Source of the DNA: JAADHX01 sp964569385
GTDB lineage: Bacteria > Actinomycetota > Acidimicrobiia > Acidimicrobiales > Poriferisodalaceae
Assembly: GCA_964569385.1 (NCBI GenBank)
Contig: CAZMUM010000003.1
Location: 62,001 to 126,000, forward strand
Length of the DNA: 64,000 bases
Reading direction: 5' to 3'
Shown one piece after another: positions 1 through 8,245 of this stretch (positions are counted from its first letter, which is position 1; the number at the start of each line of letters is the position of its first letter). A program made the translations under genes and the position numbers. The notes below the pieces were generated by a model. That model was not told the origin of the DNA and searched no databases. It saw nothing but the letters and a program-made list of their open reading frames with translations.

Positions 1-501
1 ACCGGCGAAATTCGTTCAGAAGTCTCGGTCGACGGCGATGTTGGGGCCCTGGCCTGGACGCCATCGGGATCACGGCTCGCTATCGGCTGGCTTGATGGGC
101 GCGCATCGTCGCAATCGTCGAGCAACGTCGTGTCGATCGCTGATGTCGACGCCAACGGTGTCAGCTCTGCGCCCGTCCTGGCGGCAAAATCTCGTTCGAT
201 TCAGTGGCACTTCCCGACCTGGATCGACGATGAGACCCTTGTCGTGATCGAACAAGACCTTGTCACCGCTGACACCTTCTCGGGTCGGGAGGCCGTTGGT
301 GTGGCCAGGCTTGCTGTTATCGATCTGACGAGTAACCGGGTAATCAGTTCGACCGAATTGCCAACCGGTGTCATAGCGGCCGACGCGAGCCCCGATGGCG
401 AAGCGGTCGCGATTGTGGGAACTGACGGAATTGTGCGCTGGTGGTCAGCCGGCGGAACGGGTTTGCTTGCCGTCGGCGTGTGGACTTCGGCCACCTGGTA
501 G
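1..501 (+). CDS. C-terminal part of a beta-propeller-like protein (5' truncated)
   Basis: The frame is open from base 1, so the start lies outside the window; 166 residues are visible. The protein is built from short strand-turn units (for example LAWTPSGSRLAIGW and AADASPDGEAVAIVG) with the SPDG/TPSG turns usual in WD40/YVTN-type propellers. It ends with a short segment rich in W and G (IVRWWSAGG, then WTSATW). The end resembles that of the lipoprotein at 7159-8154, which closes with LLWLAANATG and GARW, so the two may be distant paralogues. Substrate and location cannot be told because any signal peptide is missing. No catalytic motif is visible. Confidence 0.6.
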   Translation, partial: TGEIRSEVSVDGDVGALAWTPSGSRLAIGWLDGRASSQSSSNVVSIADVDANGVSSAPVLAAKSRSIQWHFPTWIDDETLVVIEQDLVTADTFSGREAVGVARLAVIDLTSNRVISSTELPTGVIAADASPDGEAVAIVGTDGIVRWWSAGGTGLLAVGVWTSATW

Positions 502-587
502 AGCAGCATCCACTTTGGGTGGTGTGTGTCGACCGTGACGGTGCGGGTTCGGCACCGAAAGCCTCGGGCGAGTGGTAGACCGAAGTC

Positions 588-1445
588 ATGACTTTGATTC
601 TGGTTCTTCACCCCGGAGCAATGGGTTCGTCGGTGGCGGCGGCGTTGGCAACAGACCATGAGGTCGCATACTGCAGCGCTGGGCGAAGCGAAGCGACAGT
701 GGAGCGAGCTGCGAAGCTTGGCTTACGCGAATTCGACACCCTCGCCCGTGCCATCGGGGTGGCCGATGTGTTGATTTCGATTTGTCCACCGGTAGCGGCC
801 ATCGACGTTGCCTTACAAGCAGGCGCTCTTGGTTTCGACGGCGTATACGTCGATGCCAACGCCATTGCGGCCGTTACTGCACTCGACGTTCAGGCTGCGG
901 TCCCGGCTGCATCTTTCGTCGACGGAGGGATTGTTGGCCCGCCGGGCTGGGCCGCGGGAACCACACGGCTCTACCTATCCGGAGAGTCGACCCAGGTGGT
1001 TGTTTCACTGTTCGGAGGTTCGCCCATCGAAGCAATCACCGTTGGTGAAGAGGTGGGTCAGGCATCGGCGCTCAAGATGGCATACGCCGGCTGGACAAAG
1101 GGCAGTAGTGCACTATTGCTGGCGATAGCGGCGTACGCCCAACAGGCGGGGGTTGCCGACGCGTTGATGGCTGAATGGGGTCGGTCGTTACCCGGTCTTG
1201 AGGCGCGTCTGTATCGGACCGCCGTCGGAACCTCACCAAAGGCGTGGAGATTCGTTGGCGAGATGGACGAGATTGCCAAGAGTCTGGCCGCAGCCGGGTT
1301 ACCGTCGAGTTTTCACGAGGCCGCCGCCGCGGTGTACGCCAAAATGGCTGAAAGGCCTCTGGTCCTCCATGACGTTGCTGACGAGACCGATGAAATCGAT
1401 GATGATGTGGTTTGTCGGTCTGTTATCGAACAGCTTCTCAGCTAG
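588..1445 (+). CDS. NAD(P)-dependent dehydrogenase, 6PGDH-like with DUF1932-type C-terminus
   Basis: A 285-residue soluble protein. The N-terminus has a Rossmann nucleotide-binding start (LVLHPGAMGSSVAAAL), a variant of GxGxMG seen in beta-hydroxyacid dehydrogenases. The region VDANAIAA sits where the family binds substrate, and KMAYAGWTKGSSALLLAI near residues 163-180 holds the Lys that is catalytic in this superfamily. The C-terminal helical part (PGLEARLYRTAVGTSPKAWR) resembles the DUF1932 domain attached to many uncharacterised members. It probably oxidises or reduces a small hydroxyacid-like substrate with NAD(P); the substrate is unknown. Its 3' end overlaps the convergent CoA-transferase by 8 bp. 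Confidence 0.8.
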   Translation: MTLILVLHPGAMGSSVAAALATDHEVAYCSAGRSEATVERAAKLGLREFDTLARAIGVADVLISICPPVAAIDVALQAGALGFDGVYVDANAIAAVTALDVQAAVPAASFVDGGIVGPPGWAAGTTRLYLSGESTQVVVSLFGGSPIEAITVGEEVGQASALKMAYAGWTKGSSALLLAIAAYAQQAGVADALMAEWGRSLPGLEARLYRTAVGTSPKAWRFVGEMDEIAKSLAAAGLPSSFHEAAAAVYAKMAERPLVLHDVADETDEIDDDVVCRSVIEQLLS

Positions 1446-2628
1446 TTGCAGGGCCGAGCAGAACGGCTCGTGAGGTCAGATCGGCGACAGTTGCCTCGTC
1501 CCAGCCGAGCCAGTCGCAGAACACATCCTCGTGATGCTCGCCAAGATGGGGAGCTCGCGACCTGACGCCGCTGCTGGCATCTGAGAACCGATATGGCGAG
1601 TCGACCAAACGCCGAGTTTGTCCGGTGCCATCGTCGACCTCGGCAAACACTTTTCGTTCCACAACCGTTGGCGACGTGAGGACTCGGGGCCCATCGTGTA
1701 CGTCGCCCCAGGCGATCGCCATTCGGTCGAGCTCGGCGCATAGGTCGGCCCGCACCTCAAAACTTGAAACCCATTCCCGGATCGCGGCGCCCCTGCATTC
1801 GATTTTCATGGCGAGGTCGGCACCATCGGGGGTCGGATCGTGTACACCTGCGTGACGACTCAGCTGGCTCCACACATACCTCGCTTCACCCGCCAAGAGG
1901 ATCGGCGGGCTCGACTCGTCGCCGGTCGAGGTCTGGTAGACGGTGCCGCCGAGCCTGACGACGGGTTGTTCGTCGGCGGTGTGATGCACGTAGTCGTCGG
2001 AGCTAATCATGGCGTGAAGCATCGACATGTCGATGTGCTGCCCTTGGATCACGCCTAACAACCGTTGCTGGTCGCGCAAGCGCAACGCAGCCAAGACCGC
2101 TACCAGGCCGTGCAGGCTCGCGTAACTGTCGGCCATCGAATACATCGGATCTGTTGGCGGCGCAGCATCGAACAGCGATTGGCGGTGAATCAGACCAGCC
2201 TCAGCATGGATCACCGGGGCGTAAGCCCGGCGTTCGGAGTCTGGGCCTGTCTGCCCAAAGCCGCTGATGGACAACATGACGAGGTCCGACTTCGCCTGCG
2301 ATAGCTGATCCCAGCCGATTCCGAGGCGGTCGGCTACACCCGGTCGGAAGTTCTCAATAACCACATCGGCCACTGCGGCCAGCTCAAGAACAATGCTGGG
2401 ACCGTCAGTATGTTTCAGGTCGATACACACTCCGCGTTTGCCTGCGTTCTGTTGGTTGTAGAACCCCGGCAAACCCGCTATGAGCTGTCCCCAGATGCGA
2501 GTGACATCACCCTCGGGTGGTTCGACCTTTACGACATCGGCTCCCAAGTCGCTGAGCATGCGCCCGGCGAACGGGCCGGCCACAACTCTTGATAGATCCA
2601 GGACGCGAAGGTCTGTTAATGGGTACAC
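1438..2628 (-). CDS. CaiB/BaiF family III CoA-transferase
   Basis: About 396 residues from the GTG at 2628; an ATG at 2688 would add 20 residues without family similarity and would run through the start of the divergent gene. The opening LRVLDLSRVVAGPFAGRMLSDLGADVVKVEPP is the family N-terminal signature (given here as adjacent motifs LRVLDLSRVVAGPF and MLSDLGADVVKVE). NAGKRGVCIDLKH and VVIENFRPGVADRLG follow in the expected order. The catalytic Asp lies in SMADSYASLHG. These enzymes move CoA between carboxylic acids through aspartyl-CoA intermediates. The real substrate is unknown; alpha-methylacyl-CoA racemases are a related alternative. With the two crotonases in the window it fits acyl-CoA catabolism. 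Confidence 0.85.
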   Translation of the reverse strand: MYPLTDLRVLDLSRVVAGPFAGRMLSDLGADVVKVEPPEGDVTRIWGQLIAGLPGFYNQQNAGKRGVCIDLKHTDGPSIVLELAAVADVVIENFRPGVADRLGIGWDQLSQAKSDLVMLSISGFGQTGPDSERRAYAPVIHAEAGLIHRQSLFDAAPPTDPMYSMADSYASLHGLVAVLAALRLRDQQRLLGVIQGQHIDMSMLHAMISSDDYVHHTADEQPVVRLGGTVYQTSTGDESSPPILLAGEARYVWSQLSRHAGVHDPTPDGADLAMKIECRGAAIREWVSSFEVRADLCAELDRMAIAWGDVHDGPRVLTSPTVVERKVFAEVDDGTGQTRRLVDSPYRFSDASSGVRSRAPHLGEHHEDVFCDWLGWDEATVADLTSRAVLLGPATS

Positions 2629-2690
2629 CTCGGTCAAAATACCAGCTACGTTCGACGCTAATGACGGCTCCATCGGTAACGAGGGCAACA

Positions 2691-3125
2691 GTGGCCATGC
2701 GCGTCTTGGTTGCCAAGTTTCTGTCGGTGCCGGTGTATTTGGTCTACGAGGGGTTTGTGCGCCTGATCAACTCTCGGGGCAGACCCTTGCGTGCCGACTT
2801 ATTGGCGGTGCTCGGCGGCGCAGTCGAGGACCTCGACATGGGCAGAGTCGAGATTGTCGAGCGGGCCCGCATCCCGTCTGGCCACGCAGGGTTGACTCTT
2901 GGATGGACAGTGTTCGTCGATAGGTCCCTGTCGGCAACATCGAGAGCCGATGTAGCGTTGTTAGCCCACGAACTAATGCACGTAAGGCAGTGCCAGCGCT
3001 GGGGGCACTGGGGTATGGCCAAACGATACGGGACCGAGTGGATGAGGCTGTTGAGTTACCGGGACCATCCACTCGAAGTCGAGGCTCGCCGATTCGAAGC
3101 AATTGTGATTTCACGGTTTCGCTAG
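2691..3125 (+). CDS. Small membrane-tethered zincin-like protein (HELMH motif)
   Basis: A 144-residue protein if begun at the GTG at 2691, which has GAGGG five bases upstream; ATGs at 2661 and 2697 are alternatives. Residues about 3-22 are hydrophobic (VLVAKFLSVPVYLVYEGF) and may anchor or export it. HELMH at residues 93-97 is an HExxH zinc-binding motif, followed by a Trp/Arg-rich stretch (QCQRWGHWG) and then EVEAR, which could supply a third ligand. Short proteins of this layout are seen near DUF4157-like peptidases, but I cannot assign a characterised family. Substrate unknown. It is divergent from the CoA-transferase, with the two starts about 60 bp apart. Confidence 0.65.
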   Translation: MAMRVLVAKFLSVPVYLVYEGFVRLINSRGRPLRADLLAVLGGAVEDLDMGRVEIVERARIPSGHAGLTLGWTVFVDRSLSATSRADVALLAHELMHVRQCQRWGHWGMAKRYGTEWMRLLSYRDHPLEVEARRFEAIVISRFR

Positions 3126-3227
3126 TAGGTCGCCGCCAGATGCAGCGCGCTAGAGCGCCGGACGATGACGTAGATTCAGACCAGCGAGACAGCGTCCACA
3201 CACCGCCTAGCACCGAGGTAAGTCCAA

Positions 3228-4007
3228 ATGTCAGTGAGTCTTCACATCGAACGCGATGGACCTGTTGGGCTCTTGGTTATGCAACGGCCCCCGCACAACC
3301 TGCTGAGCCACGACCAGATCGGTGAGATTGCCGATGCTGCGCTCGATCTAGGCGCCGACACGTCGATCCGCTGTCTGGTGCTCGCCGCCGATGGACGATC
3401 GTTTTGTGCCGGTGCCGATATCGGCGGTAGGGGAGTTGGCAACGGAGACGAGGCCATTGGCGGTTCGGCCACCCTCGAGCTGTATCGCCAAGGGGCAAGG
3501 CTGTTCGACGTCGAGATTCCGATCGTGGCGGCCGTCCAAGGTCCCGCTATTGGCGGCGGCCTTGGCCTAGCGGTAGCTGCCGACTTTCGCGTCACTTGCC
3601 CAGAAGCCAGGTTCTGCGCCAACTTTGCGGCTCTCGGAATACACCAGGGCTTTGCGCTCAGCGTGACCCTTCCCCGTCTAATCGGCCCGCAGCGTGCAGC
3701 CGAGATGTTGCTAACCGCAAAGCGCTACAAGGGCGAAGAAGCGGTGGCCATGGGTCTTGCTGATCGCCTCGTCGACGCTGACGACCTGCGCGAAGAAGCT
3801 ATGCAGTTCGCACGCGAGATTGCCGCGAACGCACCGTTGTCGATCCGCGCGATCAAATCTACGCTCCGAGGCGATCTGGCCAAACAGGTTAGAGCCATCA
3901 CCGATCATGAGGCCGAAGTCCAGGCGGTGCTTTCCGCGACCGCAGACGCCAGAGAAGGGGCTAGCGCGGTCGCGGCCCGTCGCGCCGGTGAGTTTGTCGG
4001 AAGATAG
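3228..4007 (+). CDS. Enoyl-CoA hydratase/isomerase family protein (crotonase)
   Basis: 259 residues, the usual length. The oxyanion-hole segments are present: CAGADIGG near residue 62 and VQGPAIGGGLGLAVAADFRV near 104. After that the family often has a catalytic Glu in PE-x-GL-x-PGxGG; here the segment reads AALGIHQGFALSVTLPRLIG without that Glu, so hydratase activity is not assured and an isomerase or other crotonase reaction is possible. The C-terminal part (AVAMGLADRLV, ANAPLSIRAIKSTLRG) is typical. Cytoplasmic acyl-CoA metabolism is the likely role. It lies about 100 bp after the zincin gene on the same strand. Confidence 0.85.
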   Translation: MSVSLHIERDGPVGLLVMQRPPHNLLSHDQIGEIADAALDLGADTSIRCLVLAADGRSFCAGADIGGRGVGNGDEAIGGSATLELYRQGARLFDVEIPIVAAVQGPAIGGGLGLAVAADFRVTCPEARFCANFAALGIHQGFALSVTLPRLIGPQRAAEMLLTAKRYKGEEAVAMGLADRLVDADDLREEAMQFAREIAANAPLSIRAIKSTLRGDLAKQVRAITDHEAEVQAVLSATADAREGASAVAARRAGEFVGR

Positions 4008-4053
4008 GCGGGTTTCGCTGGCTTGCCATCACTCTGGGTAGTAATTTGGTGCG

Positions 4054-6135
4054 GTGCTGTCTAATCGAAAGCTGTGTAAACGAACGAAGGGCCGCGTCTC
4101 GCTGGTGGTCGCAGTCGTGGTGGCCGCGGTGGGTTTTGTCGTAACGGCTGTAGTTGTGGTGTCGCCTGTCGGCGCGGCTGGAGATTGGCACGACAACACC
4201 AGGAGCCATCGGATCGAGGTCTTGGTCGACCCCGACTCGGTGAATCGGTCCGACACCGATGTCACCTTCGACATCAGCCTGGCTGCGGCCTTCGCTGGTG
4301 CCGGCGACGGCGGGGCGATGTTCGACCCGGCTTCGCTAAGCGTGATCGAGGTCGACTCTGGCGACAACGTGATCGATGCCGATGTGCCATTTCAGTTCGT
4401 CGAGGGGCCGGGATACTCGACCGTCAACGCCGTCGGCGAACTCACACTGCTGTTAGCCGGCTCTACTAGTGCCGAGCGCATATTTCAGGTGTACTTCAGC
4501 AATGTTGGCGCCAGCGGCACCTACACACCGGCCGATCACTCGGGCCTCGGACGAGTCTCGATCGCTCAGAGCGTCACCATCAGCGGTCGTAACGTGCATC
4601 GTGTGACTGCTGGCGCAGTGGTGTGGGACTACGTCACCGCGGGCGGAGGGTTCATGTCGATCGAGGCTAATGGCGTCGATTGGATTAACTGGAGCACTGC
4701 GGCTGGGTCTGCGGGTGCCTTTCGGGGTCTGCCGAACCTTGGTCACCCCACGAGCCTGTTTCATCCAGGCTTCGACCTTGTCTCGACCTTGGTGATCGCC
4801 GAAGGGCCGTTACGGGTGGTGCTCGAGTCGGTCAGTAACGATGGCGACTGGACCACACGTTGGAGTTTCCATCGCGATCGAGCCCTCATGGAGGTCTTGG
4901 ACACCCCGTTTGGCGGCGACTATTGGTTCCAGTATGAAGGAACACCGGGAGGGGCAATCGATGCGAACGACGAGATCATCCGCAACGATGGTACGACTCA
5001 CGACGCGCTAACCGGCTCGTTTGCGACCGACCTCGCCGACCCCGAATGGATGGCAGCGGCAGACACCAACTCCGGTTGGTCGTTGTGGATGGCCCAACTA
5101 AGCGCTGACTCGGCGGTCGACAGCTACAAAGATCTCGACGACGCCATGACAGTCATGGCCTTTGGGCGTTTGGGAAGTGGTACAGCCCAAGGCCTTACCG
5201 GGCAAAGGACGTTCGCGGTAGGGTTCGCGAACGCTGACACCCACTCGACGCTCGAACCGATAGTCGATCGAGCGATTCAACCGTTCGTTGTGACGGTGGG
5301 GTCGGGCGAGTCGAACCCAAATGTCGCCGCGACCACAACCACAGTGACTGCGACACCGACAACCACAACACCTTCGGCCACCGGTGGTTATTGGATTCTG
5401 ACATCTAGTGGCCGAATGTTGGCGTTCGGCGATGTGTCCACGCATGGCGATGCCGCCACTGGCGGCGCGGTGGCAGCCGCGGCCACGTCATCGGGAAATG
5501 GTTATTGGATTGCTCACGCCAATGGAGCTGTCGATGTGTTTGGCGATGCGCAACACTACGGCGACCCTTCCGGTCTCGCCCTCAAGGCCGCCATTGTCGG
5601 GATGGCGGTTACCCCTAGTGGTGGCGGCTACTGGCTGCTAGGCGCCGACGGCGGCATCTTTAGTTATGGCGATGCCGATTTCCATGGCTCGACCGGCAAC
5701 CTGGTGCTAAACAAGCCGGTGGTCGACATGGCGACGACGCCCAGCGGCAACGGATACTGGTTGGTCGCAACTGACGGTGGCATCTTTGCGTTCGGTGATG
5801 CCGCGTTTATGGGCTCGACAGGTGCTCTAACCCTAAACAAGCCGATGATCTCCATGGCTCCTGGCGCGGATGGCTATTGGCTGGTCGCGACCGACGGCGG
5901 GATCTTTGCGTTCGGTAACGCGCCGTTCCATGGTTCGCTTCCTGGAGTCATCGCTCCATCATTGCTACCGGTCGGACGACGAATCCGCGCTGTTGACAGC
6001 GGTGCTGGATACCTCATCATGTCTACTGATGGCGGACTCTTCGCCTTCGGTTCGGCCAACGAGATCTTCGCCGGATCGGCTGCGGGTATGCTTCAGCCCG
6101 GCGAAGTAGCAGTCGACCTCATCGTTGTCGAGTAG
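4054..6135 (+). CDS. Large secreted protein: unknown N-terminal domain plus six propeller-like GYWLVATDGG repeats
   Basis: 693 residues from a GTG start. Residues 1-42 form a signal peptide (basic RKLCKRTKGR, a Val/Ala core, cleavage near VGAAGD). Residues about 45-420 are a beta-rich domain with motifs GGGFMSIEANGVDW, FRGLPNLGHPTSLFHPGF and YWFQYEGTPGG, reminiscent of mutarotase-like carbohydrate-active domains; I cannot name the family. A Thr-rich linker (TTTTVTATPTTTTP) leads at about residue 444 to six units of 40-odd residues built on GYWLVATDGGIFAFGDAAF. That repeat, also present at 34005-35255, is common in Acidimicrobiia exported proteins and probably folds as a propeller. Likely extracellular; function unknown. 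Confidence 0.8.
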   Translation: MLSNRKLCKRTKGRVSLVVAVVVAAVGFVVTAVVVVSPVGAAGDWHDNTRSHRIEVLVDPDSVNRSDTDVTFDISLAAAFAGAGDGGAMFDPASLSVIEVDSGDNVIDADVPFQFVEGPGYSTVNAVGELTLLLAGSTSAERIFQVYFSNVGASGTYTPADHSGLGRVSIAQSVTISGRNVHRVTAGAVVWDYVTAGGGFMSIEANGVDWINWSTAAGSAGAFRGLPNLGHPTSLFHPGFDLVSTLVIAEGPLRVVLESVSNDGDWTTRWSFHRDRALMEVLDTPFGGDYWFQYEGTPGGAIDANDEIIRNDGTTHDALTGSFATDLADPEWMAAADTNSGWSLWMAQLSADSAVDSYKDLDDAMTVMAFGRLGSGTAQGLTGQRTFAVGFANADTHSTLEPIVDRAIQPFVVTVGSGESNPNVAATTTTVTATPTTTTPSATGGYWILTSSGRMLAFGDVSTHGDAATGGAVAAAATSSGNGYWIAHANGAVDVFGDAQHYGDPSGLALKAAIVGMAVTPSGGGYWLLGADGGIFSYGDADFHGSTGNLVLNKPVVDMATTPSGNGYWLVATDGGIFAFGDAAFMGSTGALTLNKPMISMAPGADGYWLVATDGGIFAFGNAPFHGSLPGVIAPSLLPVGRRIRAVDSGAGYLIMSTDGGLFAFGSANEIFAGSAAGMLQPGEVAVDLIVVE

Positions 6136-6138
6136 CAC

Positions 6139-6186
6139 GTGAGTGGGCAATGGTCGTGAGCCGGCAGTGAAGGTGAGTGGGCAATG
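6139..6186 (+). repeat. Two copies of a 14-bp direct repeat before the epimerase gene
   Basis: GTGAGTGGGCAATG occurs at 6139-6152 and again at 6173-6186. The second copy ends in the start codon of the next gene. The first copy has its own ATG that opens a six-codon reading frame ending in TGA at 6168-6170. It looks like a local duplication of the translation start region; a leader-peptide role is possible but unproven. Confidence 0.6.
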
Positions 6187-7068
6187 AAGGTAGCGATATC
6201 GGGCATAACCGGGCTTATCGGTAAGGCACTGGGCGACCGGCTGGTCGCACGTGGCGACGAGGTCGTTGGTATTTCGCGCCAGAACGGACAGAACCTAGTT
6301 TGGTGGGATGTCGATGCTGGCGAAATCGATATCGACCAACTGGCCGGCGTCGAGGCCGTGGTCCACCTTGCCGGCGAACCGATCGACGGGCGCTGGACCA
6401 AGGCCAAGAAGGCCAGGATTCTCGGCAGCCGAACCAAATCGACGGCTCTGCTGGCCACCGCACTGTGCAGACTCGACGTCAGGCCGAACGTTTTCGTGTC
6501 TGGATCGGCGATTGGTTACTACGGAAACACTGGCTCGGCGCTTGTCGACGAATCTTATCCAGCTGGCTCGACCTTCATGTCCGAGGTCGCCCAAGCTTGG
6601 GAACGCGCCGCCCAACCGGCGGCCGAATCCGGCGTGCGTGTGGTCCACCCCCGTACTGGCATTGTGCTCGACCGAAGCGGCGGAGCCCTAAAACCACTGC
6701 TACTAGCAACAAGGCTGATGATTGGCGGCCCGCTTGGCGATGGAAGCCAAATCTGGAGCTGGATCAGCCTTCACGATGAGGTCGCGGCCTTGGTTCATTT
6801 GCTCGACACCGACATCGAAGGGCCGGTAAACCTGACGGCACCGCACCCAGTCACCCAGCGGGTCCTGGCGAAGGAACTCGGCGCACTCTTAGGCCGTCCG
6901 ACTCTGATGCGTACGCCGAAGCTGGCACTCAAGCTGGCGCTGGGAGAGTTGGCCGAAGCTCTAATTTTCACCTCAGCCGACGTGCGCCCTGAACGACTTG
7001 TCGAGTCTGGCTTCAGCTTCGAGCATCCCACCATCGGCCTAGGTCTTCGAGCCGCGCTTTCAGACTGA
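6184..7068 (+). CDS. TIGR01777-type NAD(P)-dependent epimerase/SDR (YfcH-like)
   Basis: 294 residues, normal for the family. The N-terminus has the extended-SDR nucleotide motif GITGLIGKAL. VVHLAGEPIDGRWTKAKK and VFVSGSAIGYYGNTGS are family hallmarks; the latter holds the active-site Ser and a Tyr. RVVHPRTGIVLDRSGGAL and the C-terminal helix-rich domain (ADVRPERLVESGFSFEHP) complete the fold. Proteins of this kind (E. coli YfcH, SDR39U1) are widespread, but their physiological substrate is not established. Cytoplasmic. The start is the ATG at 6184, inside the second copy of a 14-bp repeat. It follows the secreted protein at 4054 by 48 bp. Confidence 0.88.
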   Translation: MKVAISGITGLIGKALGDRLVARGDEVVGISRQNGQNLVWWDVDAGEIDIDQLAGVEAVVHLAGEPIDGRWTKAKKARILGSRTKSTALLATALCRLDVRPNVFVSGSAIGYYGNTGSALVDESYPAGSTFMSEVAQAWERAAQPAAESGVRVVHPRTGIVLDRSGGALKPLLLATRLMIGGPLGDGSQIWSWISLHDEVAALVHLLDTDIEGPVNLTAPHPVTQRVLAKELGALLGRPTLMRTPKLALKLALGELAEALIFTSADVRPERLVESGFSFEHPTIGLGLRAALSD

Positions 7069-7158
7069 TATTCAGGTCCTGCTCTAGCTCACATCTTCTG
7101 GCGATGTGGCCGATGGGTCTCTCGAACGTGTTCACAACGAACCGACCGAGGTCTTCCC

Positions 7159-8154
7159 ATGTCGAGAGCCAGGCTCACCAGATGGTGTGTTCCTATCGTG
7201 CTGGTCGCGCTCATAGCGACCGGCTGCACCAATTCGACCACCAACGCCAACGATTCGCAGTTCGATGGCGAGGGGCTACCACGAGTCGAAGACACCACCG
7301 CGCCATCAGCCGAGCCCGACATTCCACTAGATCTGGGCGCAACCCCAGCAACCGAAGACTCATCTCGGATCGTCTTCGTTCTTCCTGAGCGTCGCATCAT
7401 CAGCGACGGCGGGAGCGTTCGCGAAGTCGACAACTCTGGCAATGAGCTGGTACTGGCTGTTGTTAGCCCTCTCGAGATGGGGACAGACCCAGCCGAGGCA
7501 GAGCGCTTCGGCCGCATCGACGTTGGGCCCGGTCGTTTGGTGCTGGCAGAAGTCGTTACACCAGATCAGACAACCTCGGTCGTGCTGTTCAGCCGCGGCG
7601 TTCCTACCACAATCGGCGTTGGGGCCCATCCCGGTGTCGACGCCGACGGCCGGTTCGTGGTGTTTGCCCAAACGGCTGCGGATGGCACCCTGAGTTCCAT
7701 AACCCAAAGAGCCCTCGATGGGTCGGTTCTCGGCGAGTTGGCCATAGCCGGCCCGATCGTCGACCTAGCGATCGACCCCGCTGGTGGCCGGGTGGGAGTG
7801 CTGCATGACGTCGGACGTTCGTTAGGCCTGACCATCATAGACATCACCACATCTGCTCTAGTTGAGCGCTCGTCGGTGGCAGTTTCTGGTGACACCGCGC
7901 ACATTGCCTTCGTTGGCGAGAACACCGTCGCTCTCGCCCGTTCGTCGAATGGCAGCGCCGTGGTGTCGCTCATCGACATCGTTGGAGGCTCGATAATTTC
8001 CCAAGTTGGGTTAGACAGCGAGATAGCTGACCTCGATTGGAGTGCCTCAGGCGATGTTGGCCTGGTTGTGACCGTCGAAGGAGCGCTTCTTTGGTTGGCC
8101 GCGAATGCCACGGGTCAATTAACCGAATCGGGCGTTGTGGGAGCTCGATGGTGA
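7159..8154 (+). CDS. Propeller-like lipoprotein
   Basis: 331 residues. The N-terminus is a lipoprotein signal: basic SRARLTR, a hydrophobic core and the lipobox ATGC with the lipidated Cys at residue 23. An Asn/Thr/Asp-rich tether follows. The body has repeated strand units (GVDADGRFVVFAQTAADG, GDTAHIAFVGENTVALARS, ADLDWSASGDVGLVV) that suggest a beta-propeller facing the cell surface. No enzyme motif is seen. The C-terminus resembles the truncated protein at the left edge of the window. It is followed by the giant secreted protein gene, 91 bp downstream on the same strand, and the two may act together at the envelope; this is inference from position. Confidence 0.7.
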   Translation: MSRARLTRWCVPIVLVALIATGCTNSTTNANDSQFDGEGLPRVEDTTAPSAEPDIPLDLGATPATEDSSRIVFVLPERRIISDGGSVREVDNSGNELVLAVVSPLEMGTDPAEAERFGRIDVGPGRLVLAEVVTPDQTTSVVLFSRGVPTTIGVGAHPGVDADGRFVVFAQTAADGTLSSITQRALDGSVLGELAIAGPIVDLAIDPAGGRVGVLHDVGRSLGLTIIDITTSALVERSSVAVSGDTAHIAFVGENTVALARSSNGSAVVSLIDIVGGSIISQVGLDSEIADLDWSASGDVGLVVTVEGALLWLAANATGQLTESGVVGARW

Positions 8155-8245
8155 TCGCGCCGATCAACGAGCCAACGAAGTTCCTAAAGGGAGCAGTTGT
8201 GACGTTCCGACAAGACATGCAGATCCCTCTGTCCAGGACCAGAAA

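Noticed and set aside
201..659. Minus-strand 152-residue reading frame
   Set aside because: Runs antisense to the end of the propeller gene and the dehydrogenase start; Arg/Thr/Ser-rich with no motif.
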